NCBI GenBank assembly: GCA_009780025.1
Contig: WRAV01000008.1
Span: forward strand, 1-62,116
DNA length: 62,116 bases
Direction: 5' to 3'
DNA from: Oscillospiraceae bacterium
GTDB lineage: Bacteria; Bacillota; Clostridia; Oscillospirales; Ruminococcaceae
Positions 26,770 to 36,983 of this stretch are shown piece after piece. A program made the translations under genes and the position numbers. Numbering within the stretch: the stretch's first letter is position 1; every line of letters starts with the position of its first letter. The notes under the pieces are model-generated. The model ran no database searches. It saw nothing but the letters and a program-made list of their open reading frames with translations, and was not told the origin of the DNA.

Positions 26770-28737
26770 ATGGACAAGTTTGAGCTGGTGGCGCCTTACA
26801 AACCCACTGGAGATCAACCGTCGGCAATACAAAAGCTGGTGGATGGTATAAACACGGGTATGCGCGAGCAGGCGCTGCTGGGTGTGACTGGCTCGGGTAA
26901 AACGTTTACTATGGCCAACGTCATAGCGCAGGTGAACAAGCCGACCCTTGTGCTGGCCCACAACAAGACTCTGGCCGCCCAGCTCTGTAGCGAGTTCAAG
27001 GAGTTTTTCCCAAACAACGCGGTGGAGTATTTTGTGAGCTACTACGACTACTACCAGCCAGAGGCGTACATCCCTGGGACTGACACATACATCTCCAAAG
27101 ATTCTTCCATCAACGACGAAATTGAGAAGCTGCGCCACTCGGCCACGTCTGCACTGAGCGAGCGCAATGATGTTATAATAGTTTCCAGCGTCAGCTGCAT
27201 ATACACCCTGGGCGATCCGATTGATTACCGCACCATGGTAATCTCCCTGCGCACCGGTATGCAAAAGGGCCGGGACGAGTTGCTGCGCAAGCTGGTGGAT
27301 ATTCAATACGAGCGCAACGACCTCAACTTCATTCGCAACAAGTTTCGGGTGCGGGGGGATATTGTCGAAATCTACCCGGCTTACTGGAGTGACCGGGCGA
27401 TACGGGTCGAGTTCTTTGGGGACGAGATTGATCGCATAAGCGAGATAAACCCGCTGACCGGCGAGGTCAGAAGCGTGGTCAGCCATATGGCAATCTACCC
27501 GGCTTCCCACTACATCGTCCCACGGGAGCAGATGGTAAAGGGCATTGAGGACATAAAGCAGGAGATGGAGACGCGGTGCCAGCAGTTCAAGAGCGAGAAC
27601 AAGCTGATAGAGGCCCAGCGGATTGTCGAGCGGGTGAACTACGACATGGAAATGCTTGTTGAAGTCGGCTTTTGCTCTGGGATTGAGAACTACAACCGGG
27701 TGCTGGCCGGGCGGGCACCGGGCTGCACACCGTTTACCCTGTTCGACTATTTCCCCGATGACTTTTTGTTCGTCTGCGACGAGAGTCACGTCACACTGCC
27801 ACAGGTGCGCGGAATGCACGGCGGCGACCACGCCCGCAAGAAAAACCTGGTTGACTACGGCTTTAGGCTGCCCTCAGCCTTCGACAACCGACCGCTCAAC
27901 TTCGATGAATTTTACGGCAAGCTGCACCAGGCGGTCTACGTAAGCGCCACACCCGGGCCATTTGAGCGGGAGCGTGCCGGGCAAATCGTAGAGCAGATTA
28001 TCCGGCCCACAGGGCTGGTTGATCCCGAAATAGAAGTGCGCCCGGTCAGCGGGCAGATTGATGATATAGTGCTGGAAATCGGCGCACGGGTAGAGGCCAA
28101 AGAGCGGGTGCTTATCACCACGCTGACCAAGAAAATGGCCGAAGACCTCACTGACTACTTGCACAAACTAGGAGTGCGCATACGCTATATGCACCACGAC
28201 GTCGACACTATCGAGCGGATGGAGATTGTTCGCGATTTGCGCGCCTGCGAGTTCGACGTGTTGGTTGGCATCAATCTGCTCCGCGAGGGGCTCGACCTCC
28301 CTGAGGTCTCGCTGGTTGCCATCTTCGATGCGGATAAGGAGGGCTTCCTGCGCGGCGAGACCGCGCTGATACAGACAATCGGCCGAGCTGCCCGAAATGT
28401 AAACGGCAAGGTAATTATGTACGCCGACCAGGTAACGCCCTCGATGGAGCGGGCAATCACCGAGACATACCGCCGCCGGGAGATTCAGCAGCGGTACAAC
28501 CAGGAGCACGGCATCACGCCCACAACCATCATCAAGGAAGTACGCGGGGTGCTGGAGATTTCAAAGAAAGAAAGCAAAGACCTTTCAGGCAAGCGGCTAA
28601 AGCAGATGAACCCGCGCGAGCGGGGCGAGCTCATAAAGCAGCTGACGCTGGAGATGAAGAACGCGGCCAAGCTGCTTGAGTTTGAGCACGCGGCTTATCT
28701 TAGGGATAAGATCGAGGCGGTTAAGGGCGGGAAATAG
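26770..28737 (+). CDS. uvrB: Excinuclease ABC subunit B
   Basis: A 655-residue UvrB, the damage-verifying helicase-like component of nucleotide excision repair. Walker A is [14 protein letters not shown] near residue 38. The beta-hairpin that inserts between strands is [12 protein letters not shown]. Helicase motifs include DESHVTLPQ and IGRAARN, and the UvrC-interacting UVR domain lies at the very end ([14 protein letters not shown]). The ATG at 26770 has GGGGGCG 5 bases upstream and begins the conserved [12 protein letters not shown]. uvrA follows 198 bases downstream. Confidence 0.97.
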   Translation: MDKFELVAPYKPTGDQPSAIQKLVDGINTGMREQALLGVTGSGKTFTMANVIAQVNKPTLVLAHNKTLAAQLCSEFKEFFPNNAVEYFVSYYDYYQPEAYIPGTDTYISKDSSINDEIEKLRHSATSALSERNDVIIVSSVSCIYTLGDPIDYRTMVISLRTGMQKGRDELLRKLVDIQYERNDLNFIRNKFRVRGDIVEIYPAYWSDRAIRVEFFGDEIDRISEINPLTGEVRSVVSHMAIYPASHYIVPREQMVKGIEDIKQEMETRCQQFKSENKLIEAQRIVERVNYDMEMLVEVGFCSGIENYNRVLAGRAPGCTPFTLFDYFPDDFLFVCDESHVTLPQVRGMHGGDHARKKNLVDYGFRLPSAFDNRPLNFDEFYGKLHQAVYVSATPGPFERERAGQIVEQIIRPTGLVDPEIEVRPVSGQIDDIVLEIGARVEAKERVLITTLTKKMAEDLTDYLHKLGVRIRYMHHDVDTIERMEIVRDLRACEFDVLVGINLLREGLDLPEVSLVAIFDADKEGFLRGETALIQTIGRAARNVNGKVIMYADQVTPSMERAITETYRRREIQQRYNQEHGITPTTIIKEVRGVLEISKKESKDLSGKRLKQMNPRERGELIKQLTLEMKNAAKLLEFEHAAYLRDKIEAVKGGK

Positions 28738-28745
28738 GGGAAAGG

Positions 28746-28893
28746 TCAAGGGCGCTCCCCCTGGGCTTCGCCGTTTCCCCCTCTGGGAGGGGGACTTGTG
28801 AAACTTGCTTGCGCAAGGGCAGACTACACAGGCTTGCCCATAGCCTCCCTCCTCGAGGGAGGTGGCGCGAATGCGCCGGAGGGAGTGCCCTTG
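28746..28893. repeat. Composite palindromic repeat between uvrB and uvrA
   Basis: The gap contains GGCGCTCCCCCTGGG...CTGGGAGGGGG and, inverted to it, CCTCCCTCCTCGAGGGAGG with GGCGCGAATGCGCCGGAGGGAGTGCC. It probably consists of two units of the CACTCCC/GGGAGTG family placed head to head. Reading frames through it should not be taken as uvrA sequence. Confidence 0.6.
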
Positions 28894-28935
28894 ATCTTGC
28901 CCTCACGAACTACACAAACAAAGGAGCAACCAACA

Positions 28936-31755
28936 TTGCCAAGAGATAAAATCATCATCAAAGGTGCGCGCGAGAACAATCTCAAGAACGTTGATCTCGA
29001 GATTCCGCGCGACAAGCTTATAGTATTCACCGGCCTTTCGGGCTCAGGGAAGACTTCGCTTGCGTTTGATACCATCTACGCCGACGGCCAGCGTAGGTAT
29101 GTGGAGAGCCTATCCTCATACGCCCGGCAGTTTCTCGGCCAGATGCAAAAACCGCGAGTGGATTCAATCGAGGGGCTCTCGCCGGCGATTTCGATCGACC
29201 AGAAGACAACTTCCAAAAACCCGCGCTCAACAGTGGGCACGGTGACGGAGATATACGACTACCTGCGCCTTCTCTACGCCCGGATAGGTATTCCGCACTG
29301 TCCGGTTTGCGGGGTGGTCATCGAGCAGCAGACCATTGACCAAATGGTCGACCGGGTGCTCTCGCTGCCCGAGGAGACCAAGATACAGCTGCTTGCCCCG
29401 GTTGTTCGCGGGCGTAAGGGACAGCACATCAAAGAACTGGACGCCGCCCGCCGGAGCGGCTACGCCCGGGTACGAGTGAACGGCAGCCTGTACGACCTTT
29501 CCGAGGAAATAACGCTGGATAAGAACAAAAAGCATACGGTAGAAATTGTAGTTGACCGGCTGGTGGTGCGCGAGGACATCCGCTCCCGGCTGGCGGACTC
29601 TCTCGAGACCGCGCTCTCGGCTGCCGGTGGCCTTGTAGTGGTCAGCGCCCAGGGTGGTGAGGACATGCTCTTCTCGCAGAACTACGCCTGTCCCGAGCAT
29701 GGGATAAGTATTGAGGAGCTGGCCCCACGCATGTTCTCGTTCAACAATCCGTTTGGCGCCTGCGCCAAGTGCACAGGTCTTGGTGTCTACCTCAAAGTCG
29801 ACCCGGCGCTGATTATCCCGAACAAGAACCTCTCCATCGCCGAGGGAGCTATTCGCGCCTCTGGTTGGTATTTTGCCGAGGGCGGTATAGCCCAGATGTA
29901 CATGGAGGCGCTCAGTAAGCGGTATGATTTTTCGCTCAAGGTTCCGGTGAAAGACCTGCCCGAGGAAGTCGTGGATATCATCATGTACGGCAACAAAGGT
30001 GAAAAGCTGACCATGCGCAGGGAGTCAAGCTCAATCAGCGGGGAGTATACCTCGTCGTTTGAGGGGATTGTCAACAACCTTGAGCGTCGTTACAGCCAAA
30101 CCGACAGCGAGTGGATGCGCGAGGAGATTCGCGCCCACATGACCGAGCTGCCCTGCCCCGAGTGCGAAGGCAACCGGCTAAAACCGGAATCTCTGGCGGT
30201 CAAAGTCAGTGGAATAAACATCATCGAGTTCACCAAAATGAGCATCGACAGGGCGATTGAGTTTGCCGCAGCCGCACAATTGACCGAGCGCCAACGACTA
30301 ATCGGCCACGATATACTCAAAGAGATAAACGAGCGGCTAGCCTTTCTGCAGGGAGTAGGGCTGGGCTACCTAACCCTTTTCCGCTCTTCCGGCTCGCTCT
30401 CAGGCGGCGAGAGTCAGCGGATTAGGCTGGCCACCCAGATCGGATCGTCGCTGGTTGGGGTACTCTACATCCTGGACGAGCCCAGCATCGGACTCCACCA
30501 ACGGGACAACGACAAGCTTATCGCCGCACTAAAAAACCTGCGCGACCTGGGCAACACCCTGATTGTTGTCGAGCACGACGAGGAGACCATGCACGCCGCC
30601 GACTACATCGTGGATATCGGCCCTATGGCTGGGATTCATGGTGGACAAGTAGTGGCAGCCGGCGGGGTGGATGAGATCATAGCCTGCCCCGGCAGCATAA
30701 CCGGGCAGTACCTTTCCGGGGAGAAGAAGATACCCGTGCCCACCGAGCGCCGCCAACCAAACGGCAAGCACTTGAAAGTCCTGGGTGCCCGCCAGAACAA
30801 CCTTAAAAACCTGACTGTCTCGATCCCGCTGGGGCTGATGAGCGCGGTGACAGGCGTTTCCGGCTCGGGCAAGTCTACTTTAGTTAACGAGATTATCTAC
30901 CGGCGCCTGGCCCACGACCTCAACAAAGCCCGTATGATCCCAGGCGAGCACGACGGGCTTGAGGGCATCGAACACTTGGATAAAATCATAGCTATCGACC
31001 AGAGCCCGATAGGGCGCACCCCGCGCTCCAACCCAGCCACCTATACCGGGATGTTCACAGACATCCGCACGGTGTTCTCTCAGACTCAATCGTCTAAGCT
31101 GCGAGGGTATGGGCCTGGGCGGTTCTCCTTCAACGTCAAGGGCGGCCGGTGCGAAGCCTGCGAGGGTGACGGAATAATCAAAATCGAAATGCACTTCCTG
31201 CCCGACGTCTTTGTGCCATGCGAGGTCTGTAAGGGCAAGCGGTACAACCGCGAGACCCTGGAGGTCAAGTACAAGGGCAAGACCATCCATGACGTACTTG
31301 AGATGACCGTTGAAGAGGGGCTCGCTTTCTTTGAAAATATCCCAAAGATAAAGCGTAAGCTGCAGACGCTATTTGATGTGGGCCTGGGTTATATCAAGAT
31401 TGGGCAGAGCTCTACCACCCTGAGCGGCGGCGAGGCCCAGCGTGTGAAATTAGCCACCGAGCTGAGCAAGCGCCCCACCGACCGAACAATTTACATTCTG
31501 GACGAGCCAACTACCGGTCTGCACAGCGCCGACGTGCATATGCTGATAGAGGTGCTACAGCGCCTGGTGGAATCGGGTAACACCGTAATCCTGATTGAGC
31601 ACAATCTGGACGTCATCAAAACTTGCGACTATGTCATCGACCTAGGGCCCGAGGGCGGCGAGGGCGGCGGGCAGATAATCGCCGCCGGCACACCTGAAGA
31701 TATTGCGAGGACAAAGGGGTCGTATACCGGGGAGTATTTGCGCAGGGTGCTGTAG
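28936..31755 (+). CDS. uvrA: Excinuclease ABC subunit A
   Basis: A 939-residue UvrA, the damage sensor of nucleotide excision repair and a twin ABC ATPase. I place the start at TTG 28936, preceded by AAAGGAG, because it gives the family length and the first residues [18 protein letters not shown]. Features in order are Walker [13 protein letters not shown], a zinc CPVC pair near residue 120, signature [10 protein letters not shown], second Walker [13 protein letters not shown], zinc module CEACEGDG...CEVCKG, and second signature [10 protein letters not shown] with DEPTTGLH. A non-AUG start is the only oddity. Confidence 0.96.
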   Translation: MPRDKIIIKGARENNLKNVDLEIPRDKLIVFTGLSGSGKTSLAFDTIYADGQRRYVESLSSYARQFLGQMQKPRVDSIEGLSPAISIDQKTTSKNPRSTVGTVTEIYDYLRLLYARIGIPHCPVCGVVIEQQTIDQMVDRVLSLPEETKIQLLAPVVRGRKGQHIKELDAARRSGYARVRVNGSLYDLSEEITLDKNKKHTVEIVVDRLVVREDIRSRLADSLETALSAAGGLVVVSAQGGEDMLFSQNYACPEHGISIEELAPRMFSFNNPFGACAKCTGLGVYLKVDPALIIPNKNLSIAEGAIRASGWYFAEGGIAQMYMEALSKRYDFSLKVPVKDLPEEVVDIIMYGNKGEKLTMRRESSSISGEYTSSFEGIVNNLERRYSQTDSEWMREEIRAHMTELPCPECEGNRLKPESLAVKVSGINIIEFTKMSIDRAIEFAAAAQLTERQRLIGHDILKEINERLAFLQGVGLGYLTLFRSSGSLSGGESQRIRLATQIGSSLVGVLYILDEPSIGLHQRDNDKLIAALKNLRDLGNTLIVVEHDEETMHAADYIVDIGPMAGIHGGQVVAAGGVDEIIACPGSITGQYLSGEKKIPVPTERRQPNGKHLKVLGARQNNLKNLTVSIPLGLMSAVTGVSGSGKSTLVNEIIYRRLAHDLNKARMIPGEHDGLEGIEHLDKIIAIDQSPIGRTPRSNPATYTGMFTDIRTVFSQTQSSKLRGYGPGRFSFNVKGGRCEACEGDGIIKIEMHFLPDVFVPCEVCKGKRYNRETLEVKYKGKTIHDVLEMTVEEGLAFFENIPKIKRKLQTLFDVGLGYIKIGQSSTTLSGGEAQRVKLATELSKRPTDRTIYILDEPTTGLHSADVHMLIEVLQRLVESGNTVILIEHNLDVIKTCDYVIDLGPEGGEGGGQIIAAGTPEDIARTKGSYTGEYLRRVL

Positions 31756-31890
31756 GGGCGAACTGTGTTCGCCCTTTTACAACGCAAATCCGGAACGGGC
31801 TCAAACAGGTAAAGGTGGCCGCGCCAACTGTGTTTACCTGCTTGCATACAATGTTAATCTGCGGGCGAACACAGTTCGCCCCTACAAAGG
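31751..31890. repeat. Inverted pair of TGTAGGGGCGAACTGTG repeats
   Basis: Right after the uvrA stop, GGGCGAACTGTGTTCGCCC is followed by TTTT, a terminator shape. About 100 bases on the same unit recurs inverted (GGGCGAACACAGTTCGCCCC). The same unit flanks the nusG-rplK gap at 35650-35730. Confidence 0.65.
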
Positions 31891-31905
31891 AATGACGAAA
31901 ATCCA

Positions 31906-33264
31906 GTGCTTTCAACCATAACAAAAGACCGCGAGTTCTTACGTACCTTTTTCCTCATTGCCCTGCCGGTGACCGGACAGAACCTGCTAAACTTTGCTGT
32001 CTCAATGGCCGACACCATTATGGTGGGTCAGTTGGGCGAGGTGCAGCTATCAGCTGTCCAGCAGGCCAACCAGCTGGGCTTTTTGATGACCCTGTCGATA
32101 CTCGGGCTTGGCGGCGGCGCCAACGTGATGATTGCCCAATACTGGGGCAAAGGTGACCGGGAGAGCATACACAAGGTACTTACTATTACTTACCGACTGT
32201 TGGCAGCTATTGTTGTGCTGTTTGCTACGCTCGCGGTGGGCTTCCCCTACCAGGTGATGCGGGTGCTTGGGGTGGAAGCGATTGCCGCCGACGGTGCGGC
32301 ATTCCTGCGGATTGTCGGGCTGGGATACGTCTTTATGGGGTTCTCGATTGGCACCCTGGTTGTCCTGCGGGCAGTAGCCTCGGTCAAGGTGGCGGTTATG
32401 GTCTCGTCCATAACCCTTGTCATAAGCGTGACCGGCAACTGGATACTTATCTTCGGCAACCTGGGTGCACCGGCGCTGGGGTTACGTGGTGCTGCAATAA
32501 CCACATTGCTTGCGCGCGTTGTTGAATTTATCATAGTAATGATTTACGTCATCAAGTTCGAGAAGAAGCTGCGCTTCCCACTGCGCAAAATTTTCATACG
32601 GAAGGTCGACTTCCTGCGCAATTTTTGGGGCAACGCAAGCCCTGTCTTTATCAATGAGGTGCTCTGGGGCGCGGGTGCGGTTACGCTCTCGATAATAATT
32701 GGCCAGATGGGCACGCATTTCATTGCAGCCAACAGCGTCAATATGGTGCTCTCAAACCTTGTAAGCGTAGCGGTGTTCGGTAGTGCTAACGCCTCGGCTG
32801 TGATAATCGGCAATACAGTGGGCGCGGGCAAATACGACCTTGCCCGTCAGCGCTCGAACGCCCTGCTGATGATAAGCGTATGCATGGGCGTGGGGGCTAT
32901 GTGCCTGGTACTCTTGCTTAAGGGGCCGCTATTATCGCTCTTTGTCGGCAGCCTTTCGGCTGAGGCAATTGTCTACGCTAACCAGATAATGACCATTTCT
33001 GCGTTTATCATGCTTATGCAGGCGTTTACATTTGTCTCGATTATCGGTGTGCTGCGCGGGGGCGGGGACGGCAAGTTCGCCGCTATTGCCGATATCTCCA
33101 CTATGTGGGGGGTGGCGCTGCCACTGGGATTCCTAGCCGGGCATGTCTGGGGGCTGTCGGTGCCGCTGGTCTACGCGTTCCTAAAGCTTGACGAGCTGCT
33201 TAAGGTTATAGTCTGCCTGCCACGCCTGCTTAGCGGCAGGTGGGTGCGGGACGTAACAATATGA
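31906..33264 (+). CDS. MATE family multidrug/cation antiporter
   Basis: A 452-residue twelve-helix transporter. The N-terminal helix pair contains ALPVTGQNLLNFAVSMADTIMVGQLGEV, the MATE signature, and a related half starts near residue 235 (NFWGNASPVFINEVLWGAG). Such proteins expel organic cations using Na+ or H+ gradients; the substrate cannot be told. The start is a GTG at 31906 with AAAGGA about 13 bases upstream. It lies just past the repeat downstream of uvrA and is likely monocistronic. Confidence 0.88.
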   Translation: MLSTITKDREFLRTFFLIALPVTGQNLLNFAVSMADTIMVGQLGEVQLSAVQQANQLGFLMTLSILGLGGGANVMIAQYWGKGDRESIHKVLTITYRLLAAIVVLFATLAVGFPYQVMRVLGVEAIAADGAAFLRIVGLGYVFMGFSIGTLVVLRAVASVKVAVMVSSITLVISVTGNWILIFGNLGAPALGLRGAAITTLLARVVEFIIVMIYVIKFEKKLRFPLRKIFIRKVDFLRNFWGNASPVFINEVLWGAGAVTLSIIIGQMGTHFIAANSVNMVLSNLVSVAVFGSANASAVIIGNTVGAGKYDLARQRSNALLMISVCMGVGAMCLVLLLKGPLLSLFVGSLSAEAIVYANQIMTISAFIMLMQAFTFVSIIGVLRGGGDGKFAAIADISTMWGVALPLGFLAGHVWGLSVPLVYAFLKLDELLKVIVCLPRLLSGRWVRDVTI

Positions 33265-33305
33265 GAAAAACAAAAGGCCGGAAAAGGGCGAACCCTCTTC
33301 TGGCC
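33265..33305 (-). terminator. Intrinsic terminator between converging genes
   Basis: GGCCAGAAGAGGG-ttcg-CCCTTTTCCGGCC on the minus strand followed by TTTTGTTTTT. It terminates the secreted-protein gene and, less well, the MATE gene from the other side. Confidence 0.8.
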
Positions 33306-33337
33306 TCTGTTTATGTTATGTATGCAAATATCTGCTT

Positions 33338-34186
33338 TTAGCTGCGCACAAGCGTGCCGTTGCTTATAACGATTGCGCCACCAACGTCTGTGTAGAACCA
33401 CAGGAAACCGTCAATTACGCGGTGGTTGGGCTCGGTAATTATCCTCATGGTGTTGGCCTCGCGGTTAAAGCTGTAGAAGACAAGGTTGTCGACATTCATG
33501 CCCTCGAGGTTGAGTCTCGCAGCGACTCTCACGGTTTGGCCGAACTCACCGGTTTGGTCAAGATGCACTACGCGGACTGTGTTAGAGAAAAAGCGATCGA
33601 AGTGAGCACGCACCCAGTCAGCATTCGCTCCGGATATCCAGCCCGAGACCAGCAAATCGCCGGTGACCTGCTGGGGACGATCTACAACCAGACGCACATC
33701 GGTGCCGCCATTAGCGTTTGTGCTGTCGTGCTCAAAGCGCATGTTTGCGCCGTCAAGTGGACGCCAAGACGCTGCCCTAAGACCGTACCGGGCACTGCTG
33801 CTTGTTTGAATAAAGGCGCCATTGCCAGTGCGGGCTTCGCTGACCATACCGGTAATCTCGTCCGCATCTGCCCATGTTATAGGTGTTTCTTGCTGGGGAG
33901 CGGCGGGGGTAGTTGCTGCTGGGGCGGCTGGAGCAGCGGGAGTAGTTGTTGTAGTTGCGGTACCGGCCGAGTTAGCCGCTTCTGTCCACTGACGAATAAT
34001 TTGCTGAACATTGTGTTGAGTGCCAACGACAACCCTGTTATTATCATCGTCATCCCTGTCCCTGTTGCTGTCGCTGTTGCCGGTAGCTCTTTCATAAGCT
34101 CTGTCTCTGGTAGTGCTTGCTAGAGCTGCCGTACCAAGTGCCAACATAAGTACCAGCACCATCACAAAAGTAAAAATCTTCTTCAT
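33338..34186 (-). CDS. Secreted protein of unknown function with Thr/Ala/Pro linker
   Basis: A 282-residue protein with a clear signal peptide (MKKIFTFVMVLVLMLALGTA, cleavage probably after ALA near residue 23). An Asp/Arg-rich patch follows (DSNRDRDDDDNN), then a low-complexity linker of Thr, Ala and Pro (about residues 76-100). The C-terminal 180-residue domain is rich in beta strands and has no Cys. There is no LPXTG sorting signal or S-layer repeat. A GGAGGT site precedes the ATG. I recognise no family. Confidence 0.65.
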   Translation of the reverse strand: MKKIFTFVMVLVLMLALGTAALASTTRDRAYERATGNSDSNRDRDDDDNNRVVVGTQHNVQQIIRQWTEAANSAGTATTTTTPAAPAAPAATTPAAPQQETPITWADADEITGMVSEARTGNGAFIQTSSSARYGLRAASWRPLDGANMRFEHDSTNANGGTDVRLVVDRPQQVTGDLLVSGWISGANADWVRAHFDRFFSNTVRVVHLDQTGEFGQTVRVAARLNLEGMNVDNLVFYSFNREANTMRIITEPNHRVIDGFLWFYTDVGGAIVISNGTLVRS

Positions 34187-34205
34187 AACTTTACCTCCGA
34201 TTCAT

Positions 34206-34368
34206 TTTATACTTGTTTCACTTCAAAAGAAGTACACTTTTGAAACCGCGGCAAGGACAGCCGCAGTCAACGCCCTGCGCTGGAAAGCTCGTGTATACGC
34301 CATTAACGGCCTTGCCGCTACACTCTCTTCGAGTGTGTAAACTTGAAAAACAAAGTACATTTTTCAAG
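34206..34368. repeat. Multi-hairpin intergenic element, long copy
   Basis: It begins CTTGTTTCACTTCAAAA and ends with GAGTGTGTAAACTTG and the TTTTTCAAG arm, the same boundaries as the element at 19638-19731. It carries about 70 extra internal bases that form TTCAAAA-gaagtaca-CTTTTGAA and other pairs. It lies between rplA and the secreted-protein gene. Confidence 0.55.
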
Positions 34369-34395
34369 ATGGTTTGGGATGCTGTTAATACACAA

Positions 34396-34424
34396 GAGTC
34401 AGGCAGCTGGGCGCCGCCTGACTC
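34396..34424 (-). terminator. Hairpin after rplA
   Basis: GAGTCAGGC and GCCTGACTC arms 14 bases past the rplA stop, followed on the minus strand by a weak T-rich stretch (TTGTGTATT). Probable end of the rpmG-rplA operon. Confidence 0.6.
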
Positions 34425-34437
34425 GTAAGGTTACGCC

Positions 34438-35133
34438 TTAGGGCACGAATTTAGCCGGATTAATCTTGACGCCAGGGCCCATAGTGGTGGCCACTACGCA
34501 GCTCTTGACATACTGGCCCTTAGCAGCTGCTGGCTTCGCCTTTACAACTGCGTCCATGAGCGCGCCAAGGTTTTCTTGCAGTTTATCTACACCGAAGGAG
34601 ACCTTGCCGATCGGGCAGTGGATGATGTTGGTTTTGTCCAGGCGGTACTCAATCTTACCGGCTTTGGCTTCGGTGACGGCGCGGCCAACATCAGGAGTGA
34701 CTGTGCCGGCTTTGGGGTTTGGCATCAGTCCACGGGGACCGAGCAGCTTGCCCAGGCGGCCGACAAGGCCCATCATGTCGGGGGAAGCGATGAGCACGTC
34801 GAACTCCATCCAGCCCTCTTTTTGAATCTTCTCGACCATGTCCTCTGCTCCAACATGCTCTGCACCTGCGGCTTTAGCAGCCTCTACGTTGTCGCCCTTA
34901 CAGATAGCGAGCACACGAACACTTTTGCCGGTACCGTTGGGCAGAACTACCGCGCCGCGAACCTGCTGGTCTGCGTGTCGGGAGTCAACACCCAGGCGGA
35001 TGTGCAGTTCAACGGACTCATCGAACTTAGCTTTCGCGGTCTTAAGGCAGATGTCCAAACCTTCAGAAATCTCGTGGAATGCCTGGCGATCAAACAGCGC
35101 CTGGCTGGCGATATATTTTTTTCCTCTTTTCAT
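34438..35133 (-). CDS. rplA: 50S ribosomal protein L1
   Basis: A 231-residue L1, which binds 23S rRNA at the mobile L1 stalk and helps release deacylated tRNA. The family blocks are present: [69 protein letters not shown] in pieces, and the final [11 protein letters not shown]. It lies 14 bases after rplK. L1 usually represses translation of its own operon. Unusually, rplJ and rplL do not follow; a terminator-like hairpin and a repeat do. Confidence 0.97.
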   Translation of the reverse strand: MKRGKKYIASQALFDRQAFHEISEGLDICLKTAKAKFDESVELHIRLGVDSRHADQQVRGAVVLPNGTGKSVRVLAICKGDNVEAAKAAGAEHVGAEDMVEKIQKEGWMEFDVLIASPDMMGLVGRLGKLLGPRGLMPNPKAGTVTPDVGRAVTEAKAGKIEYRLDKTNIIHCPIGKVSFGVDKLQENLGALMDAVVKAKPAAAKGQYVKSCVVATTMGPGVKINPAKFVP

Positions 35134-35147
35134 TCTCTGCGCCCCCC

Positions 35148-35573
35148 TTAACCTTCTACTTCGATGCCCATGCTGCGGGCGGTGCCTTTTACCATGCTCA
35201 TAGCTGCTTCCAGGCTGCCGGAGTTAAGGTCTGGGGCCTTCTGCTCGGCGATCTTCTGCACCTGGTCTTTGGTTAGCGTGCCCACTTTTTCTTTATTGGG
35301 CACACCGGAGGCCTTGTCGATTCCAAGGGCCTTTTTGATGAGCACTGGGGCAGGCGGGGTTTTGGTAATAAAGCTGAAGGAGCGGTCGGCATACACAGTG
35401 ATGACAACGGGGATCGTCAGGCCGATGTCATTCTTGGTGCGCTCGTTGAAGTCTTTGGTAAACGCCATGATGTTAACACCGTGTTGGCCGAGCGCTGGGC
35501 CGACAGGCGGTGCGGGGGTCGCTTTCCCCGCCGGGATTTGCAGCTTAATAAAGCCGATTGCCTTTTGTGCCAT
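35148..35573 (-). CDS. rplK: 50S ribosomal protein L11
   Basis: A 141-residue L11 of the GTPase-associated centre. The start [19 protein letters not shown] is typical, as are [14 protein letters not shown], the Pro-rich loop [15 protein letters not shown], and the C-terminal [25 protein letters not shown] site precedes the ATG. Located between nusG and rplA. Confidence 0.97.
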   Translation of the reverse strand: MAQKAIGFIKLQIPAGKATPAPPVGPALGQHGVNIMAFTKDFNERTKNDIGLTIPVVITVYADRSFSFITKTPPAPVLIKKALGIDKASGVPNKEKVGTLTKDQVQKIAEQKAPDLNSGSLEAAMSMVKGTARSMGIEVEG

Positions 35574-35649
35574 TTTATAACCTCCAAAAATAGTGGTGGT
35601 AGCGAGGTAACGTTAACCTCTCCCACGTTGTGCAGATTGCAAATGCTGA

Positions 35650-35730
35650 TGTAGGGGCGAACTGTGTTCGTCCGTCCAAAACTCAGCAAAAAATCTTGTT
35701 CTCATCAGGCGAACACAGTTCGCCCTTACA
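35650..35730. repeat. Inverted TGTAGGGGCGAACTGTG repeats inside the ribosomal operon
   Basis: Two units in opposite orientation (GTAGGGGCGAACTGTGTTCG and CGAACACAGTTCGCCC) fill most of the nusG-rplK gap. They could fold into one long hairpin in the operon mRNA. Confidence 0.65.
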
Positions 35731-35732
35731 TT

Positions 35733-36251
35733 CTAATCCAGCGCCTCCACTTGGGCAAGTCCAAGTTCTACGGTGACGTCTTTACCCATCATTGAAACCG
35801 AAACTGTGAGCAAATCTTTCTCTGGCTCCAGAGTTTCGACCGTACCTATAAAGCCCTCCAGGTAGCCATCGGAAACCTTAACCGAGTCACCGACCTTGAA
35901 GTTTACCACGACTTCACGGGTGGTCACACCCAGGCTGGCAACCTCCTGCTCTGTGAGGGGGACAGGACGGCTACCCGGACCAACAAACCCAGTAACCCCG
36001 CGGATATTACGCACCACGTACCAGCTATCATCGGTCATAATCATCTTGACCATGACATAGCCGGGGTAGATTTTGCGCTCAACCTCTCGCTTTTTGTTGT
36101 CCTTAATCTCAGTAACGGTCTCGGTAGGCACTTGCACTTCCTGGATAAGGTCGTTTAGTTTGCGGTTTTCCACCGCTTTTTCTATGTTGGTGGCCACTTT
36201 ATTCTCGTAACCGGAATAAGTGTGCACCACGTACCACTTGGCGTCAGACAT
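35733..36251 (-). CDS. nusG: Transcription termination/antitermination factor NusG
   Basis: A 172-residue NusG. The NGN domain contains WYVVHTYSGYENKVA and PGYVMVKM, and the KOW domain near the C-terminus shows FKVGDSVKVSDGYLEGFIGTV. It binds RNA polymerase and links it to Rho or the ribosome. It lies 17 bases after secE with a GAGGAG site. Confidence 0.97.
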   Translation of the reverse strand: MSDAKWYVVHTYSGYENKVATNIEKAVENRKLNDLIQEVQVPTETVTEIKDNKKREVERKIYPGYVMVKMIMTDDSWYVVRNIRGVTGFVGPGSRPVPLTEQEVASLGVTTREVVVNFKVGDSVKVSDGYLEGFIGTVETLEPEKDLLTVSVSMMGKDVTVELGLAQVEALD

Positions 36252-36268
36252 TTGCTGTCTCCTCTGTG

Positions 36269-36496
36269 TTAGCCGCCGAAGGCCAACCGGATAAGCGCGG
36301 AAAGGCCCGCGTCAAAACCGCCGACTATAACGGCAGCTATGGCCATAAAAGCCAGCACTATGCCGGTATTGTTCATAACTTGTTTGCGGCTGGGCCAAAC
36401 TACTCGGCTAATTTCGCCGCGCATGTTTCTCCATCCGCGGCCTATACGGCTAATTGCGCCGGGCTTTTTCTCGGGCCCTGTGTTTGGGTTAGACAC
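36269..36496 (-). CDS. secE: Preprotein translocase subunit SecE
   Basis: A 75-residue one-helix SecE. The cytoplasmic amphipathic helix with RGEISRVVWPSRKQV precedes a single membrane segment (TGIVLAFMAIAAVIVGGF). SecE clamps SecY in the translocon. It sits between rpmG and nusG, the classic order. Confidence 0.95.
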   Translation of the reverse strand: MSNPNTGPEKKPGAISRIGRGWRNMRGEISRVVWPSRKQVMNNTGIVLAFMAIAAVIVGGFDAGLSALIRLAFGG

Positions 36497-36508
36497 TGCG
36501 ATTCACTC

Positions 36509-36658
36509 CTACTTTGTTTCTTTATGGGGTGTGTGTTTACGGCAAAAGCGGCAAAACTTGCTCATTTCCAGACGATCGGGGTCGTTTTTCTTGTTCTTCA
36601 TGGTGTTGTAGTTGCGCTGCTTGCACTCGGTGCAAGAAAGTGTGACTTTAACTCTCAA
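36509..36658 (-). CDS. rpmG: 50S ribosomal protein L33 (zinc-type)
   Basis: A 49-residue L33. The start is a TTG at 36658, preceded by AGGAGG with 9 bases between, giving the standard beginning [11 protein letters not shown]. Four Cys (CTEC and CRFC) make this the zinc-binding form. [21 protein letters not shown] fragments are typical of the family. It is the first gene of the operon with secE. Confidence 0.93.
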   Translation of the reverse strand: MRVKVTLSCTECKQRNYNTMKNKKNDPDRLEMSKFCRFCRKHTPHKETK

Positions 36659-36735
36659 CGTAATCTTCCTCCTAAGCTGGGGCTGGAATTTCCAGCCTTT
36701 TAGCACAAAAAATAAGCCTTTTACAGGTAACGCTT

Positions 36736-36764
36736 ACTATAACATAAATTACCCGGCAGGTCAA
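36736..36764 (-). promoter_or_regulatory. Sigma-A-type promoter of the rpmG-secE-nusG-rplK-rplA operon
   Basis: On the minus strand TTGACC (36764-36759) and TATAGT (36741-36736) are spaced 17 bases apart. A palindrome GGCTGGAAATTCCAGCC lies in the leader at 36679-36697, just upstream of the rpmG ribosome site. Confidence 0.85.
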
Positions 36765-36983
36765 CACTATTTTGAAATTTTACGCCGGGGGCCGGCATAG
36801 AATTTATAGTTGGGGGTGTTTGAGGAAAATGCGCTTGCAACTGGAACTGCGAAAATCGCGTGACAAGTGACAGCATCCTTTGCCTATAAAACCGTCGCTT
36901 TTGTAAGCGCAGGCAAAGTGTCGCTTGGGCTGTTTCAGGTGCGCACACCCAAACGCCACGTGCCTGCTACACAAACCTGGCAC

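Noticed and set aside
26640-26770. LexA/SOS box before uvrB
   Set aside because: No GAAC-N4-GTTC-like palindrome is visible near the promoter.
26752-27831. A 359-codon minus-strand frame opposite uvrB
   Set aside because: Shadow frame; uvrB on the other strand is certain.
28798-28935. N-terminal extension of uvrA by 46 residues
   Set aside because: It runs through a palindromic repeat; TTG at 28936 with AAAGGAG gives the family length and first residues.
34206-34438. L10 leader-type regulatory RNA after rplA
   Set aside because: No rplJ follows, and the sequence is shared with an unrelated gap at 19638, so it is a repeat.
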